Source: Spirochaetaceae bacterium (GTDB lineage: Bacteria; Spirochaetota; Spirochaetia; Treponematales; Treponemataceae). From it: a DNA stretch of 64,000 bases. The notes below the pieces were generated by a model. That model made no database searches. It was not told the DNA's origin and saw nothing but the letters and a program-made list of their open reading frames with translations. This document shows, in pieces, positions 27,280-36,001 of this stretch. The translations under genes were made by a program, and so were the position numbers. The stretch's first letter is position 1; the number at the start of each line of letters is the position of its first letter. Location of the stretch: positions 62,001-126,000 of the forward strand of contig JAFQDD010000008.1 of NCBI GenBank assembly GCA_017416145.1, given 5' to 3'.

Positions 27280-29106
27280 TTAAAAACCTAGTAATTCTTT
27301 AATTTCATTATCATCCAAGGTTTCTTTTTCCACAAGAGTTTTTGCAAGAATATCTAATTTTTCCTTATTTTCAGATAAAATCTTTTCGGTACGATTTTCA
27401 GCTTCTTTTAGTATTTCACGAACAGCCTTATCAATTTCTTCAGCGGCATAATCAGAAAGTCCCTTTCGTTTTGCCATTTCCTTACCCATAAACACAGGCT
27501 CTTCGTCATTATTATAGCAAATTGCACCTAATTTTGACATTCCCCACTGGCAAACCATTCTATGAGCAAGTTCTGTCGCTTGTTGAAGATCATTTTGAGT
27601 ACCAGTTGTTGTTTCTCCATAAATCAATCTTTCAGCAACATATCCGCCAAACATTATTACCAACTTATCTTCAAGCTGACCTTTCGTATGAGTGTATGAA
27701 TCCTCTTTCGGAAGCCCAACAGTAACCCCCAAAGCTCTTTCCCGAGGAATAATTGTTACCTTGTGCAGATTTGTCGCATTTTCCAAAAAGTAATATGGAA
27801 GTGCGTGACCTGATTCGTGATAAGCTGTCATCAGTTTGTCTTTATCTGATAAAACAAGGGATTTTCTTGCAATTCCCATTAACACTTTGTCACGAGCTTC
27901 TTCAAATTCCGCATTTTCTACAATATTTTTATTTTTTCTAGCGGCGTAAATTGCAGCCTCATTAACAATATTTGATAAGTCTGCTCCACTCATTCCAGAA
28001 GTTGCTCGAGCCAATTTTTTTATATCAAATTCTTCACTGACAGGCACTTTTTTTACATGAACTTGCAAAATTGCTTCCCTTTCTTTGATATCAGGCATAG
28101 CAACTGTAACTTGTCTATCAAATCTTCCAGGACGAAGTAAAGCTTGATCCAAAACATCAGGTCTATTTGTGGCAGCCAAAACGATAACGCCCTCAGTTTT
28201 TTCAAATCCGTCCATTTCCACAAGAATCTGATTTAATGTTTGCTCTCTTTCATCGTGTCCACCACCAAGTCCAGCACCTCTTGCACGACCAACAGCATCA
28301 ATTTCATCAATAAAAATCACACAAGGAGACATTTTTCTAGCTTGAGCAAAAAGATTTCGTACACGACTTGCTCCAACCCCAACAAACATTTCCACAAAAT
28401 CAGAACCTGAAATATGCAAAAAGTTTACCCCAGCTTCTCCAGCAACTGCCCGCGCAAGTAAGGTTTTTCCAGTTCCAGGATTTCCAACCAGCAAAATACC
28501 GTGAGGAATCTTTGCACCAATTTTTTCATATTTTGTAGGATATTTTAGGAAATCCACAATTTCAGCCAATTCTTCTTTTGCTTCCTTTTGACCGGCCACA
28601 TCATCAAATTTTACAGTGGATTTAGTTTTATCGTAGATTTTTGCTCGACTTTCTGAAAATTTCATACCAGATGAGTTATGAGCCGCCTGATTTCTCATAA
28701 TCAACAAAATCAACAAAACACTAAAAATCCAAGGTAAATATCCCAAAATTTTCTCGATTAAACTTGGTTTTGTAGTTTGACCATAAATCATCACATCTTT
28801 TTCATTTAATGCACTAATCAAATTTGGGTCTTCATAGGGAATTTCCACAGAAAAAGAAACATATTGTCCATTATTTGCCAAAACTTTCCCCAAAATTGTA
28901 GATTTATCCACAATATTTACTTCTTTCAAAGTTCCTGCTTCAATAGCTTCCCAAAAATCAGAATAACTGATTTTATTAACATTTCCTCTGAGACCTGTTG
29001 AAATATTTGATAATAATAAAGCAACACAAATCAATCCGACAGAAAATATTACAAAACCAAAACAACCTTTTTCTTTTTTTTCACCATTTCCTTTTTCGAT
29101 TTTCAT
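27280..29106 (-). CDS. ftsH: ATP-dependent zinc metalloprotease FtsH
   Basis: A 608-residue membrane-bound AAA protease degrading misfolded membrane proteins and regulators. Two transmembrane segments (about 18-35 and 120-138) flank a small periplasmic domain. Walker A is GNPGTGKT, Walker B is [11 protein letters not shown], the second region of homology reads [20 protein letters not shown], and the zinc motif is HESGH. All elements are intact. Its ATG overlaps the tilS stop (29103-29106), so translation is coupled. Confidence 0.96.
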   Translation of the reverse strand: MKIEKGNGEKKEKGCFGFVIFSVGLICVALLLSNISTGLRGNVNKISYSDFWEAIEAGTLKEVNIVDKSTILGKVLANNGQYVSFSVEIPYEDPNLISALNEKDVMIYGQTTKPSLIEKILGYLPWIFSVLLILLIMRNQAAHNSSGMKFSESRAKIYDKTKSTVKFDDVAGQKEAKEELAEIVDFLKYPTKYEKIGAKIPHGILLVGNPGTGKTLLARAVAGEAGVNFLHISGSDFVEMFVGVGASRVRNLFAQARKMSPCVIFIDEIDAVGRARGAGLGGGHDEREQTLNQILVEMDGFEKTEGVIVLAATNRPDVLDQALLRPGRFDRQVTVAMPDIKEREAILQVHVKKVPVSEEFDIKKLARATSGMSGADLSNIVNEAAIYAARKNKNIVENAEFEEARDKVLMGIARKSLVLSDKDKLMTAYHESGHALPYYFLENATNLHKVTIIPRERALGVTVGLPKEDSYTHTKGQLEDKLVIMFGGYVAERLIYGETTTGTQNDLQQATELAHRMVCQWGMSKLGAICYNNDEEPVFMGKEMAKRKGLSDYAAEEIDKAVREILKEAENRTEKILSENKEKLDILAKTLVEKETLDDNEIKELLGF

Positions 29107-30497
29107 AAATCCTCATCAATCTTTACAAAAAAATTTTCTGCATTAAAAGGTTTTCCCCAAATTCCTCGAATCTTTACATCACAAAAAATTGGAATCCTTG
29201 AAAAATCCTCTTCTAAAACTTTCCACTCAGAAAAAATCTTTGTAACATCTTTTTTATTTTTATTTTTATCTTCGATAAAGTCCGAATTATCCTTGCTTCG
29301 AATTACTACAGGAAGCAAAAATTCTCCAGACACAAAATCACTTTCAACCAATTTTGCAACAAAACGATTTTTAGATTTTTCTTCAATTTGTATTTTTCCA
29401 AAAGGCAAATCATAAAAACCAACAGAATCTATTATAGTATAAAATCCAATGTTATCATATCCTTTTTTCACATTTCCAATAAGGATATTTTCAGATTCAC
29501 AGAATATTTTGACATTTTCAAAATCTACAGGCTTAAAATCAGAAACAAATTTTTCCAAAAGATAATATGGAAATCTCACAAAATCTCTATCATTTTTTTC
29601 AATTTGATTTTCCCATTCTCCATTTTTTTTTACCGCAAAAAAAGTTTCTAAACCTTTATACAACAGGTTAATCTTTATGCTTTTTTCTAGACCCACAAAT
29701 TCTTGAAAATCAAAAAACACATTATTATTCTTTTTATCAAAAGTCCAGTTATGATTTCTCAAAGTATTTTCAATCAATTTTTCTACATCAAATACTTTTC
29801 TTTCGCCGTTTAAAACTCCAGTTTTCCAACCATCAAAATACAAATCCAAAACTGGCACAAGCTGATTTCTTATTTTATTCCGCAAATAATTGTTTTCCAA
29901 ATTTGTAGCATCAATACAATAGGGAATTTTGTTTTCCAAAGCATATTCTTCGATTTCTTTTCTAGTAATATTTAGCAAAGGTCGAAAATAAATACCTCGT
30001 TTTTGTTTGATTCCAGCTTTTAAAACAGAGCCTTGCAAAAAACGCTGAATTAGAGTTTCTAAATTATCATTTTGATTATGAGCTAAACAAAGACAATCTG
30101 CCTTTATCTCTTTTGTATACTCTTCAAATACTTTGTATCTACAAAATCGTGCAGCCTCTTCAATTCCTTTTTTTCGCTCTTTTCTAACTTCCTCAATGAA
30201 TCCTGGTTGAAACTGATGGATTTTTAATTGAATATCATTTTCTTTTGCGAATTTTTCCACTAACAAAACATCTGCAAGACTTTCGTCTTTCGGTCTAATA
30301 TTATGATTTACCGTAATTCCAGTTATTTTAAAACCAATTTCTTTGGATAATCGATTCAAAATATGAAATAAAACCATAGAATCCGCACCACCAGATACGG
30401 CAACCACAACAGAAAAATCGTTATTTAATTTGTAGTTTTTTTCAATTTGAGATTTTACTTCAAAAAATAATTTATCAGAAATTGGCTGAATCTTCAT
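29103..30497 (-). CDS. tilS: tRNA(Ile)-lysidine synthetase
   Basis: An N-type ATP pyrophosphatase of about 464 residues that converts C34 of tRNA-Ile (CAU) to lysidine. The PP-loop AVSGGADSMVLF lies near residue 35, and CLAHNQNDNLETLIQRFLQGS and INYLRNKIRNQL-type blocks follow. The ATG at 30497 is chosen; a TTG at 30509 in the same frame sits in the T tract of the rplY terminator and cannot be expected to start translation. No Shine-Dalgarno is visible. The pairing tilS-ftsH is common in bacteria. Confidence 0.9.
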   Translation of the reverse strand: MKIQPISDKLFFEVKSQIEKNYKLNNDFSVVVAVSGGADSMVLFHILNRLSKEIGFKITGITVNHNIRPKDESLADVLLVEKFAKENDIQLKIHQFQPGFIEEVRKERKKGIEEAARFCRYKVFEEYTKEIKADCLCLAHNQNDNLETLIQRFLQGSVLKAGIKQKRGIYFRPLLNITRKEIEEYALENKIPYCIDATNLENNYLRNKIRNQLVPVLDLYFDGWKTGVLNGERKVFDVEKLIENTLRNHNWTFDKKNNNVFFDFQEFVGLEKSIKINLLYKGLETFFAVKKNGEWENQIEKNDRDFVRFPYYLLEKFVSDFKPVDFENVKIFCESENILIGNVKKGYDNIGFYTIIDSVGFYDLPFGKIQIEEKSKNRFVAKLVESDFVSGEFLLPVVIRSKDNSDFIEDKNKNKKDVTKIFSEWKVLEEDFSRIPIFCDVKIRGIWGKPFNAENFFVKIDEDL

Positions 30498-30507
30498 AGG
30501 CGTAAAC

Positions 30508-30537
30508 AAAAAAAGCTGCCCACAAAATTGGACAGCT
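30508..30537 (-). terminator. Terminator of rplY
   Basis: On the minus strand, AGCTGTCC and GGGCAGCT pair around a 6- to 8-nt loop (one G-T pair), followed by seven T. The tilS start lies 11 nt beyond it. Confidence 0.75.
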
Positions 30538-30558
30538 TTCTACTCACTAAAAAACAAA

Positions 30559-31113
30559 TTAGCGACGTGGAGCTTTTACAGAAGCGATTACAGCATCTTG
30601 GTTTGAAACAACTGTTACACCTTCAGAAAGTGCAATTTGTTTAACAGCCATTTTGTCACCGATTTTTAGTTCACTGATATCAGCAATGATACGAACTGGT
30701 AAATCTTTTGGTAGACATGAAATTTTGATTGAATCGATACCCTTTTGTAAGATACCACCTTCACGTACACCAACTGGACTTCCACCAAGTTGAACCTTAA
30801 TAGGAACTGTTAGAACCTTATCTGGATCGATTACTTGGAAATCTGCATGTAAGTTTTTATCTGTAATGATGTTATATTCTGTATCTTTGATAAAAGCTAA
30901 ATGTTTTTCTTTACCAACAACTAATTCAATAAGAGTTGTAGGAGTAGCTTGTTTCCAAACTTTAGTAAACTCTGCTTCATCGATTTGAAGCATTGTTGCT
31001 TCACCCTTACCGTTGTACATTACTGCAGGAAGATTTCCTGTAGCACGAAGTGCTTTTGCAGCTCTTTTTCCTGTTGTTGTACGAACAACTGCGTTTACTG
31101 TCAACTTATCCAT
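30559..31113 (-). CDS. rplY: Ribosomal protein L25 / CTC family
   Basis: A 184-residue two-domain L25: the 5S rRNA-binding N-domain (to about 95, MDKLTVNAVVRTTTGKRAAKALRATG in short blocks) and a CTC/TL5 C-domain (about 96-184). The ATG at 31113 is selected for its GAGGAGATCC box; the longer frame upstream has no family similarity. It is monocistronic with its own terminator. A perfect 11-bp palindrome 95 nt upstream (31208-31232) lies in the upstream region. Confidence 0.92.
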   Translation of the reverse strand: MDKLTVNAVVRTTTGKRAAKALRATGNLPAVMYNGKGEATMLQIDEAEFTKVWKQATPTTLIELVVGKEKHLAFIKDTEYNIITDKNLHADFQVIDPDKVLTVPIKVQLGGSPVGVREGGILQKGIDSIKISCLPKDLPVRIIADISELKIGDKMAVKQIALSEGVTVVSNQDAVIASVKAPRR

Positions 31114-31207
31114 AATGGATCTCCTCATATATGATTTATTCTTGCTAATAAAAGCAAACACATTTTTCTTTATCTATATTTCAAAAAATGAAAACGCAGA
31201 TAAAGAT

Positions 31208-31232
31208 AATGTCAAGGCATAGCCTTGACATT
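31208..31232. other. Perfect 11-bp inverted repeat between tRNA-Gln and rplY
   Basis: AATGTCAAGGC (31208-31218) and GCCTTGACATT (31222-31232) match perfectly around a 3-nt centre. There is no T run, so it is not a simple terminator. It includes a TTGACA hexamer on both strands and may be an operator or processing hairpin. Confidence 0.5.
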
Positions 31233-31242
31233 TCTCTCAACT

Positions 31243-31262
31243 AAAACCAAAAAATTGGTTTT
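31243..31262 (-). terminator. Probable terminator of tRNA-Gln
   Basis: AAAACCAA and TTGGTTTT form an 8-bp stem with four bases in the loop, 24 nt after the tRNA 3' end. It is AT-rich and therefore weaker than the other terminators here. Confidence 0.45.
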
Positions 31263-31286
31263 CAAAACAGTGTACTGCTTTATTAG

Positions 31287-31359
31287 CTGAGACGGCAGGA
31301 TTCGAACCTGCGGAATACCAGTACCAAAAACTGGTGGCTTACCACTTGCCGACGTCTCA
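31287..31359 (-). tRNA. tRNA-Gln (anticodon TTG)
   Basis: On the minus strand, TGAGACG (31359-31353) pairs with CGTCTCA (31294-31288), discriminator G. The anticodon stem CCAGT/ACTGG holds the loop TTTTGGT with TTG at positions 34-36. The T arm GCAGGTTCGAATCCTGC is perfect. The length is 73 nt without encoded CCA. Confidence 0.94.
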
Positions 31360-31381
31360 ATATCAAAATCAGTTGCATATT

Positions 31382-31409
31382 ATTATACATATTTCTAATT
31401 TTTATGCAA
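31382..31409 (-). promoter_or_regulatory. Promoter of tRNA-Gln
   Basis: TTGCAT (31409-31404), a 16-nt spacer and TATAAT (31387-31382) on the minus strand, 22 nt before the tRNA. The -35 and the first transcribed bases are also arms of the inverted repeat CAGTTGCAT / ATGCAACTG. Confidence 0.6.
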
Positions 31410-31472
31410 CTGGTTTTTCGCATTTTTTTTAATTTTTTTCAATTTTTTTCAAAATCAAAAAAAACTTACAGA

Positions 31473-31754
31473 CTAAATGTCGTCTATATCGCCTTCTTCA
31501 ACGTGTCCAGCTTCATATTCTGCAAGAATTTTGTCTTGCAACTCAGTACGAAACTCTGGTGTAATAGGATGGGCAACATCTTTATATTCCCCAGAACTTG
31601 TTTTACGACTAGGCATTGCAATAAAACAACCTGATTTGCCTTCGATTATTTTTACATTATGAATTACAAAACAGCCATCAAATGTGACTGTAACGTAAGC
31701 CTTCAACTTGCCTTCAGCAGTTACTTTGCGAATACGGATTTCTGAAATCTGCAT
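31473..31754 (-). CDS. spoVG: SpoVG family RNA/DNA-binding regulator
   Basis: A 93-residue SpoVG protein. MQISEIRIRKV and GCFIAMPSRKT with EYKDVAHPI are the family hallmarks. In Borrelia and Firmicutes the protein binds nucleic acids and regulates gene expression. The ATG at 31754 is fixed by an AGGAGGG box; upstream frame sequence is not conserved. It lies 26 nt behind ispE, the usual purR/spoVG-like neighbourhood of ispE in several phyla. The acidic tail EEGDIDDI is typical. Confidence 0.94.
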   Translation of the reverse strand: MQISEIRIRKVTAEGKLKAYVTVTFDGCFVIHNVKIIEGKSGCFIAMPSRKTSSGEYKDVAHPITPEFRTELQDKILAEYEAGHVEEGDIDDI

Positions 31755-31780
31755 AAATTCCCTCCTGGTTGTACACAACA

Positions 31781-32647
31781 TTACGTTGTTTTTAACAAAT
31801 AAGATTCCTTCCAATTGTGGCAAAGTTGAGTGTAGGCTTTTTTTGCATCATTTTCTGAAGAAAAAATGCCGAAGACGACAGAACCCGAACCAGTCATTTC
31901 AACAAAATCTGGATTAAAATCACCCAAATCACTTATTGCTTTCTGAATAATTGGATATTTCCCAGCTACAGGTTTAGTAAAACTATTTCTGAAAGTCCAA
32001 TCTCTCACCGACCCTCTATAAATAGACTCTAATTCCGCTAACGTAGGAAAAGTCGTACAATCTCCGTTGTTCCAATTATCTACCAACTCGTATGCTTCTT
32101 TTGTAGAACTGTGAACACCCGGACACACTAACACATAAAAAAGATCCCTTCGAGATTTAATGTATCTAACATTTTCACCTCGACCTGTAACAATGGCTGT
32201 ATCATAATCATCACCATCATACAAGAAAAAAGAAACATCACTTCCAATTGTTTCAGCTGCTTTTTTTAATTCAGCATCTGTCAAAGACACTCCAAAAAGT
32301 TGTTGTAAACCTCGAAGCATTCCAGCAGCATCAGAAGATCCGCCACCCATACCAGCACCAGAGGGAATATGCTTTGTTAAAGCCACATTTACACCTACAG
32401 ATATGCCAGTAGCAGCACAAAAAGCTGAGTACGCAGATGTGAGAGTATTTTTTTCGGGGAGTTTAAAAACAGGTGAGTCTACTTTACAAGTGTTTTTGGT
32501 ATCCGCCATCTCTATCAGCAATTCGTCATACAAAGGAATTTTCTGAAAGATACTCTCGATATCATGAAATCCGTCATCCCGCTTTTCATTTACTTTTAGA
32601 TGTAAATTAATCTTAGCTGGAACAACTACATGAACACTACGCAACAT
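31781..32647 (-). CDS. ispE: 4-diphosphocytidyl-2-C-methyl-D-erythritol kinase
   Basis: A 288-residue GHMP kinase phosphorylating CDP-ME in the MEP isoprenoid pathway. The N-terminal VPAKINLHLKV, the ATP-binding glycine loop PSGAGMGGGSSDAAGML and the C-terminal MTGSGSVVFGIF are all intact. With dxs and miaA it covers isoprenoid supply and use in this window. A consensus promoter ends 9 nt before the ATG and no Shine-Dalgarno exists, so the mRNA is predicted to begin 2-3 nt before the start codon. Confidence 0.95.
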   Translation of the reverse strand: MLRSVHVVVPAKINLHLKVNEKRDDGFHDIESIFQKIPLYDELLIEMADTKNTCKVDSPVFKLPEKNTLTSAYSAFCAATGISVGVNVALTKHIPSGAGMGGGSSDAAGMLRGLQQLFGVSLTDAELKKAAETIGSDVSFFLYDGDDYDTAIVTGRGENVRYIKSRRDLFYVLVCPGVHSSTKEAYELVDNWNNGDCTTFPTLAELESIYRGSVRDWTFRNSFTKPVAGKYPIIQKAISDLGDFNPDFVEMTGSGSVVFGIFSSENDAKKAYTQLCHNWKESYLLKTT

Positions 32648-32656
32648 GGTTTTTTC

Positions 32657-32684
32657 ATTATAGCATTTTTTAGGTTTATGTCAA
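32657..32684 (-). promoter_or_regulatory. Consensus promoter of ispE-spoVG
   Basis: TTGACA (32684-32679), a 16-nt spacer and TATAAT (32662-32657), both hexamers perfect. The ATG follows 9 nt after the -10. This is the best sigma70 match in the window. Confidence 0.75.
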
Positions 32685-32858
32685 TATGATTAAAATCAAT
32701 GTTAAAATCAATAACCTTTTTTTTATTTTGTAATATTACGTTAAAAGAATATTTATAGAATATTTTACTGTTTTTCGCAAATGTATACAGTTTTTCGCTA
32801 TTATCACAAATTTTGACCTTAGTTTGCAAAAAAAAATTCAAATTTATTCAAAACCCCG

Positions 32859-32887
32859 TTGACATAAAACAGTGTCTATTTTATGGT
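32859..32887 (+). promoter_or_regulatory. Promoter of the acidic mini-protein gene
   Basis: TTGACA at 32859-32864, a 17-nt spacer and TATGGT at 32882-32887. The gene starts 33 nt later with its own AAGGAAG box. Confidence 0.55.
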
Positions 32888-32920
32888 TTAGATATAAGCT
32901 AATGCTCAAGGAAGTGACAA

Positions 32921-33178
32921 ATGTTCAATGACAGTGACTTATTAGAATACTCATCTATGACGGAGTATGGATTTGATTTTGATGATGAATTCGACGGCGG
33001 TTCTAGTTCTAGATTTGACGACGATGATGATTTCGATGATGATTCATTAGATGACTTCGACGATGATGATTACATGGATGAAGATTTTGATGATGATCTA
33101 GACGATTTTGAAGATGATGATGATTTCGGGTTCGACGATGAAGACGACGAACTAGATGATTTTGATGATTTTAACTAA
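32921..33178 (+). CDS. Highly acidic 85-residue protein
   Basis: More than half of the 85 residues are Asp or Glu; the only other frequent residues are Phe, Ser, Gly and Leu. Runs of DDDD alternate with Phe every three to six residues (DFDDEFDGG, then DDFDDDDYMDEDFDDD). No fold or signal is visible, and it is probably disordered. It has a good Shine-Dalgarno (AAGGAAG), a promoter and its own terminator, so it is a real monocistronic gene and not low-complexity noise. I do not recognise a family. An ion-binding or DNA-mimic/chaperone role would be speculation. Confidence 0.75.
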   Translation: MFNDSDLLEYSSMTEYGFDFDDEFDGGSSSRFDDDDDFDDDSLDDFDDDDYMDEDFDDDLDDFEDDDDFGFDDEDDELDDFDDFN

Positions 33179-33217
33179 TCAAAAGAAATAAACGAAAATC
33201 TCTAACATTTTCAGCAA

Positions 33218-33258
33218 GACTATCCAAATTGGTTTGATATTTGGATAGTCTTTTTTTT
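33218..33258 (+). terminator. Terminator of the acidic mini-protein gene
   Basis: GACTATCCAAAT (33218-33229) and ATTTGGATAGTC (33239-33250) form a perfect 12-bp stem, followed by eight T. Confidence 0.88.
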
Positions 33259-33266
33259 GCGAAAAA

Positions 33267-33611
33267 TTACATTAATTTTTCACCAGCTTGCCACAATTTT
33301 TCCAAATCATAGAAATTTCTAGCTTCTTCTGTCATTAAATGAACCACAACAGGTCCAATATCCACTAGATTCCAATCATCTCCATCTGGAATTTTCTTGT
33401 TTGGAACTGTGATTTCCATATCATTTTCCTTTACATAATCCTTAATTGCTTTTCGCAAACCAGAACTATGGGTTGAACTATTTACAGTTACAATGATAAA
33501 AAAATCTGTCCAACTGTTTAATCTTGAAACATCTAAAACTGAAACATTTTCACCTTTTAAATCTTTCATAATTTGTGCGATTTCTAGTGCTTTTTCTTTT
33601 ACTGTTTTCAT
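33267..33611 (-). CDS. rsfS: Ribosomal silencing factor RsfS
   Basis: A 114-residue Iojap/RsfS protein that binds L14 and blocks 50S-30S joining in slow growth. WTDFFIIVTVNSSTHSSGLRKAI and the C-terminal VDIGPVVVHLMTEEARNFYDLEKLW are the family signature. It is last in the rplU-to-rsfS run and its ATG overlaps the LCP-gene stop (ATGA). Confidence 0.94.
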   Translation of the reverse strand: MKTVKEKALEIAQIMKDLKGENVSVLDVSRLNSWTDFFIIVTVNSSTHSSGLRKAIKDYVKENDMEITVPNKKIPDGDDWNLVDIGPVVVHLMTEEARNFYDLEKLWQAGEKLM

Positions 33612-34801
33612 CTTACATACCGTCCATCAAAATCTTTTCCGAGAATAATTGTAAAGTCTACTAAAGAGTCAGCTTCCAATTCATCATCAGTTTTTACCTC
33701 TTCTGTGACAATATTTTCACAAAGGATAAAATCTGCCAATACTTTTGCTTCTGCTTCATTTCCGATGTGATCGATAATCATTGTTGAATCAATATCGTTT
33801 GATTCCGCATTGATTGTACTTAACACATCGTATCCAGCTCCTTGAAGAATCGCAGCCGTATTTTTTGCAAGTCCTTGAACTGTGGTTCCATTTTGGATTT
33901 CTAGAACATAAACACGACTTGCTACTTGACCAGAAGCAGATACAAGAGCTGTTGTTGTTTGCTTAAATACATCTTTTATTAGTTGTCCATCATAATAAGG
34001 GAAAAGCAATGTTTTTCCTTCTACGATTCTAGATGCACCAAGCACTGTCTGAGGCATTAACCGCTCAGCATCAATAGCAGAAATCTCAGACAAAAGTTTA
34101 TATAATCCTTCTTCATCAACATTTGATTGGATATGTTGACCGAAAAAAGGAAAAACCTTCTTATTAAAAACCGTGGATTTATTTGTGTTTAAAGCCGAAA
34201 AAAAGGCTACTACAGCGTTTTGTTTTCTATCTTGAATATCAGAGTTTGTATCTTCGGGCAAAGCATAAGTCAGATAATCTGCAATCTTGTCGCCATCAAG
34301 AGTTACAGCTCCAGAAGGTAACAAAATACGCTGATTATCGGTGGATATGTAATCTACTGCAGTTGGAACAAACACTCGCAATCCACCTAACAAATCCGTC
34401 AATACTGAAAAATCTTCAAGATCTATTTCCAACGTAAAAGGAATAGAAGTTCCTGTTAATTTTTGAATTTCAGATTTATAAACATCTATTCCTTTTTCCA
34501 CATAAACTTGGTCAATTCTATCAGTTCTTCCAATAGAACTAAAAATAGCTCCTGTATTTCCAGGAATATCAAACAAAGCTCCCCTTCTAGAAACTGGATA
34601 ATAAATCAACACATCTGTACAAATGGGAGTTCCTTCTTTTTTCAAAACAATCAGAATTTTTACCAACTCGTCATTTTTTAGCATATCGCCAACAGTATCA
34701 GTTTGAAGGGCAAAAATCATTACCACAGCAGTAATTGCCAATATCATAAAAATAAGTACCAAAAAAATCGATCCCTTATTTACTGAACTTTTTGAACTCA
34801 T
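33608..34801 (-). CDS. LytR-CpsA-Psr family protein with LytR_C domain
   Basis: A 397-residue membrane-anchored protein. One transmembrane segment lies at residues 10-30. The LCP domain (about 55-250) contains DVLIYYPVSRRGALFDIPGNTG and GTSIPFTLEIDLEDFSVLTDLLGGL. The C-terminal LytR_C domain is at about 300-385 (VYVLEIQNGTTVQGLAKNTAAIL). LCP enzymes transfer glycan polymers to cell envelopes. The acceptor in a spirochaete without teichoic acids is not known. The arginines usually contacting the pyrophosphate are reduced to one RR pair. It is coupled at both ends by 4-nt overlaps with yqeK and rsfS. Confidence 0.85.
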   Translation of the reverse strand: MSSKSSVNKGSIFLVLIFMILAITAVVMIFALQTDTVGDMLKNDELVKILIVLKKEGTPICTDVLIYYPVSRRGALFDIPGNTGAIFSSIGRTDRIDQVYVEKGIDVYKSEIQKLTGTSIPFTLEIDLEDFSVLTDLLGGLRVFVPTAVDYISTDNQRILLPSGAVTLDGDKIADYLTYALPEDTNSDIQDRKQNAVVAFFSALNTNKSTVFNKKVFPFFGQHIQSNVDEEGLYKLLSEISAIDAERLMPQTVLGASRIVEGKTLLFPYYDGQLIKDVFKQTTTALVSASGQVASRVYVLEIQNGTTVQGLAKNTAAILQGAGYDVLSTINAESNDIDSTMIIDHIGNEAEAKVLADFILCENIVTEEVKTDDELEADSLVDFTIILGKDFDGRYVR

Positions 34802-35415
34802 TTAATATTTACTCCCTTTATCAAAGATAACAAAAACTTTTCTGTTATTGGAGCCAAAGTATGCCCCATAGAATGTTCATATTCTATCGCTTCTTCTAGC
34901 ACAGAAAGGACAAATTCATCAAGTTTTTTTTCAAACAAGGATTCTATTCGTTCCTTTGTGATATGAGGTCTTGTAGGCTCACTTTTATCGGCTGCATAAA
35001 GAATTTTCCCCAAGTTACTCATACCAGGAGCCCCAAAAACGTGATTTCTAACAGCTTCTAGAACTTTTTCATCAGTTATACCGTATTCGGTTTCTAGCAA
35101 AATTGCAGCAGCTCTACCATGCAACAAAGATTTTTTATCCATTTCAATATCAGAAATAGGATTTCCGTCTTGTTTTGCTAAAGCAAGCATTTTTTTGCTG
35201 TCAAAATCTTTGCAAATATCATGAACAAGACCAGCTAAATACCCAAGGCGAGGATTTTCTCCGTATTCACTACACATTTTCTCTGCCATTTCCGCAGTGC
35301 TTACAGAATGTTCATAACGAGAAGGTTTTACCATTGATTTTACAACTTTATGCATCTTTGCAATGGTTTGCTCAAGTTCTTCATTTTTGGTAATTTCTTG
35401 GCTATTTTGCTCCAT
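34798..35415 (-). CDS. yqeK: YqeK-type HD hydrolase (Ap4A hydrolase)
   Basis: A 205-residue HD-domain protein; YqeK enzymes cleave diadenosine tetraphosphate symmetrically. Visible are RYEHSVSTAEMAEKMC, the HD pair in HDICKDFDSKK and the later HGRAAAILLE plus NHVFGAPGMSNLGKILYAADKSEPTR. The ATG at 35415 is selected because a GGAGAGAGG box lies 8 nt before it, inside nadD; the frame overlaps nadD by 14 nt. The nadD-yqeK-LCP-rsfS order is a conserved block. Confidence 0.9.
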   Translation of the reverse strand: MEQNSQEITKNEELEQTIAKMHKVVKSMVKPSRYEHSVSTAEMAEKMCSEYGENPRLGYLAGLVHDICKDFDSKKMLALAKQDGNPISDIEMDKKSLLHGRAAAILLETEYGITDEKVLEAVRNHVFGAPGMSNLGKILYAADKSEPTRPHITKERIESLFEKKLDEFVLSVLEEAIEYEHSMGHTLAPITEKFLLSLIKGVNIK

Positions 35416-36001
35416 AGTATAAACCTCTCTCCTTAATGTATTTAAAAACATCTTCTGGTAATAATTCTACTACAGATTCTTGATTTTGTATTCTTTTTCT
35501 TATCATACTTGATGAAATATCATACAAATCATTATTTATTTCCTTGTGGGAATAGGGAAAATTTAATTCTTGAAAATTTATATCTTCCAAAGGTCGTTTT
35601 GCAAGGACAATATCAACCAGACTTGCAAGATTTTCTGCATTTTTCCATTTATGAAAACTAGAAATTAAGTCAGACCCAATTACTAAAGATAGTTTTTCAA
35701 AATCCACACCTTGGCTCTTTAACTTTTGTTCAAGAAAAAGCATAGTATCATAAGTGTAAGAAATTCCACCTCGGTCTATTTCACACTTTTCGATTTCCAC
35801 ATAAGGATGATTTTTAAATGCTAATTCAAGCATTGTAAGCCTATCTTGATCTGTGGTGTCAGCAAAAGCCTCCTTAAATGGAGAATGAAAGGCTGGAATC
35901 ACGATAATTTTCTCATATCCAGCCTCATAGATTGCTTCTACAAGTTTTACGTGTCCAATATGAACTGGATTAAAACTCCCACCAAAACAAGCTATTTTCA
36001 C
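35402..36001 (-). CDS. nadD: Nicotinate-nucleotide adenylyltransferase
   Basis: A 199-residue nucleotidyl transferase making deamido-NAD from nicotinate mononucleotide. The T/HxGH motif is in GGSFNPVHIGH, and the C-terminal ISSSMIRKRI gives the ISSTxxR-like site (here ISSSMIR). Start overlaps the obg stop by ATGA. Confidence 0.95.
   Translation of the reverse strand: MKIACFGGSFNPVHIGHVKLVEAIYEAGYEKIIVIPAFHSPFKEAFADTTDQDRLTMLELAFKNHPYVEIEKCEIDRGGISYTYDTMLFLEQKLKSQGVDFEKLSLVIGSDLISSFHKWKNAENLASLVDIVLAKRPLEDINFQELNFPYSHKEINNDLYDISSSMIRKRIQNQESVVELLPEDVFKYIKERGLYYGAK

Noticed and set aside
30498-30509. TTG start for tilS
   Set aside because: It sits in the T tract of the rplY terminator and would add only four residues without a ribosome binding site.
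31187-31215. Promoter of rplY using TTGACA in the palindrome
   Set aside because: At a 17-nt spacer the -10 would be TTCATT, and other -10 candidates have no matching -35. The evidence is too weak for a feature.
32626-32841. 71-codon frame upstream of ispE on the minus strand
   Set aside because: It is AT-rich and Lys/Asn/Ile-dominated, and it overlaps the consensus ispE promoter and the ispE start.
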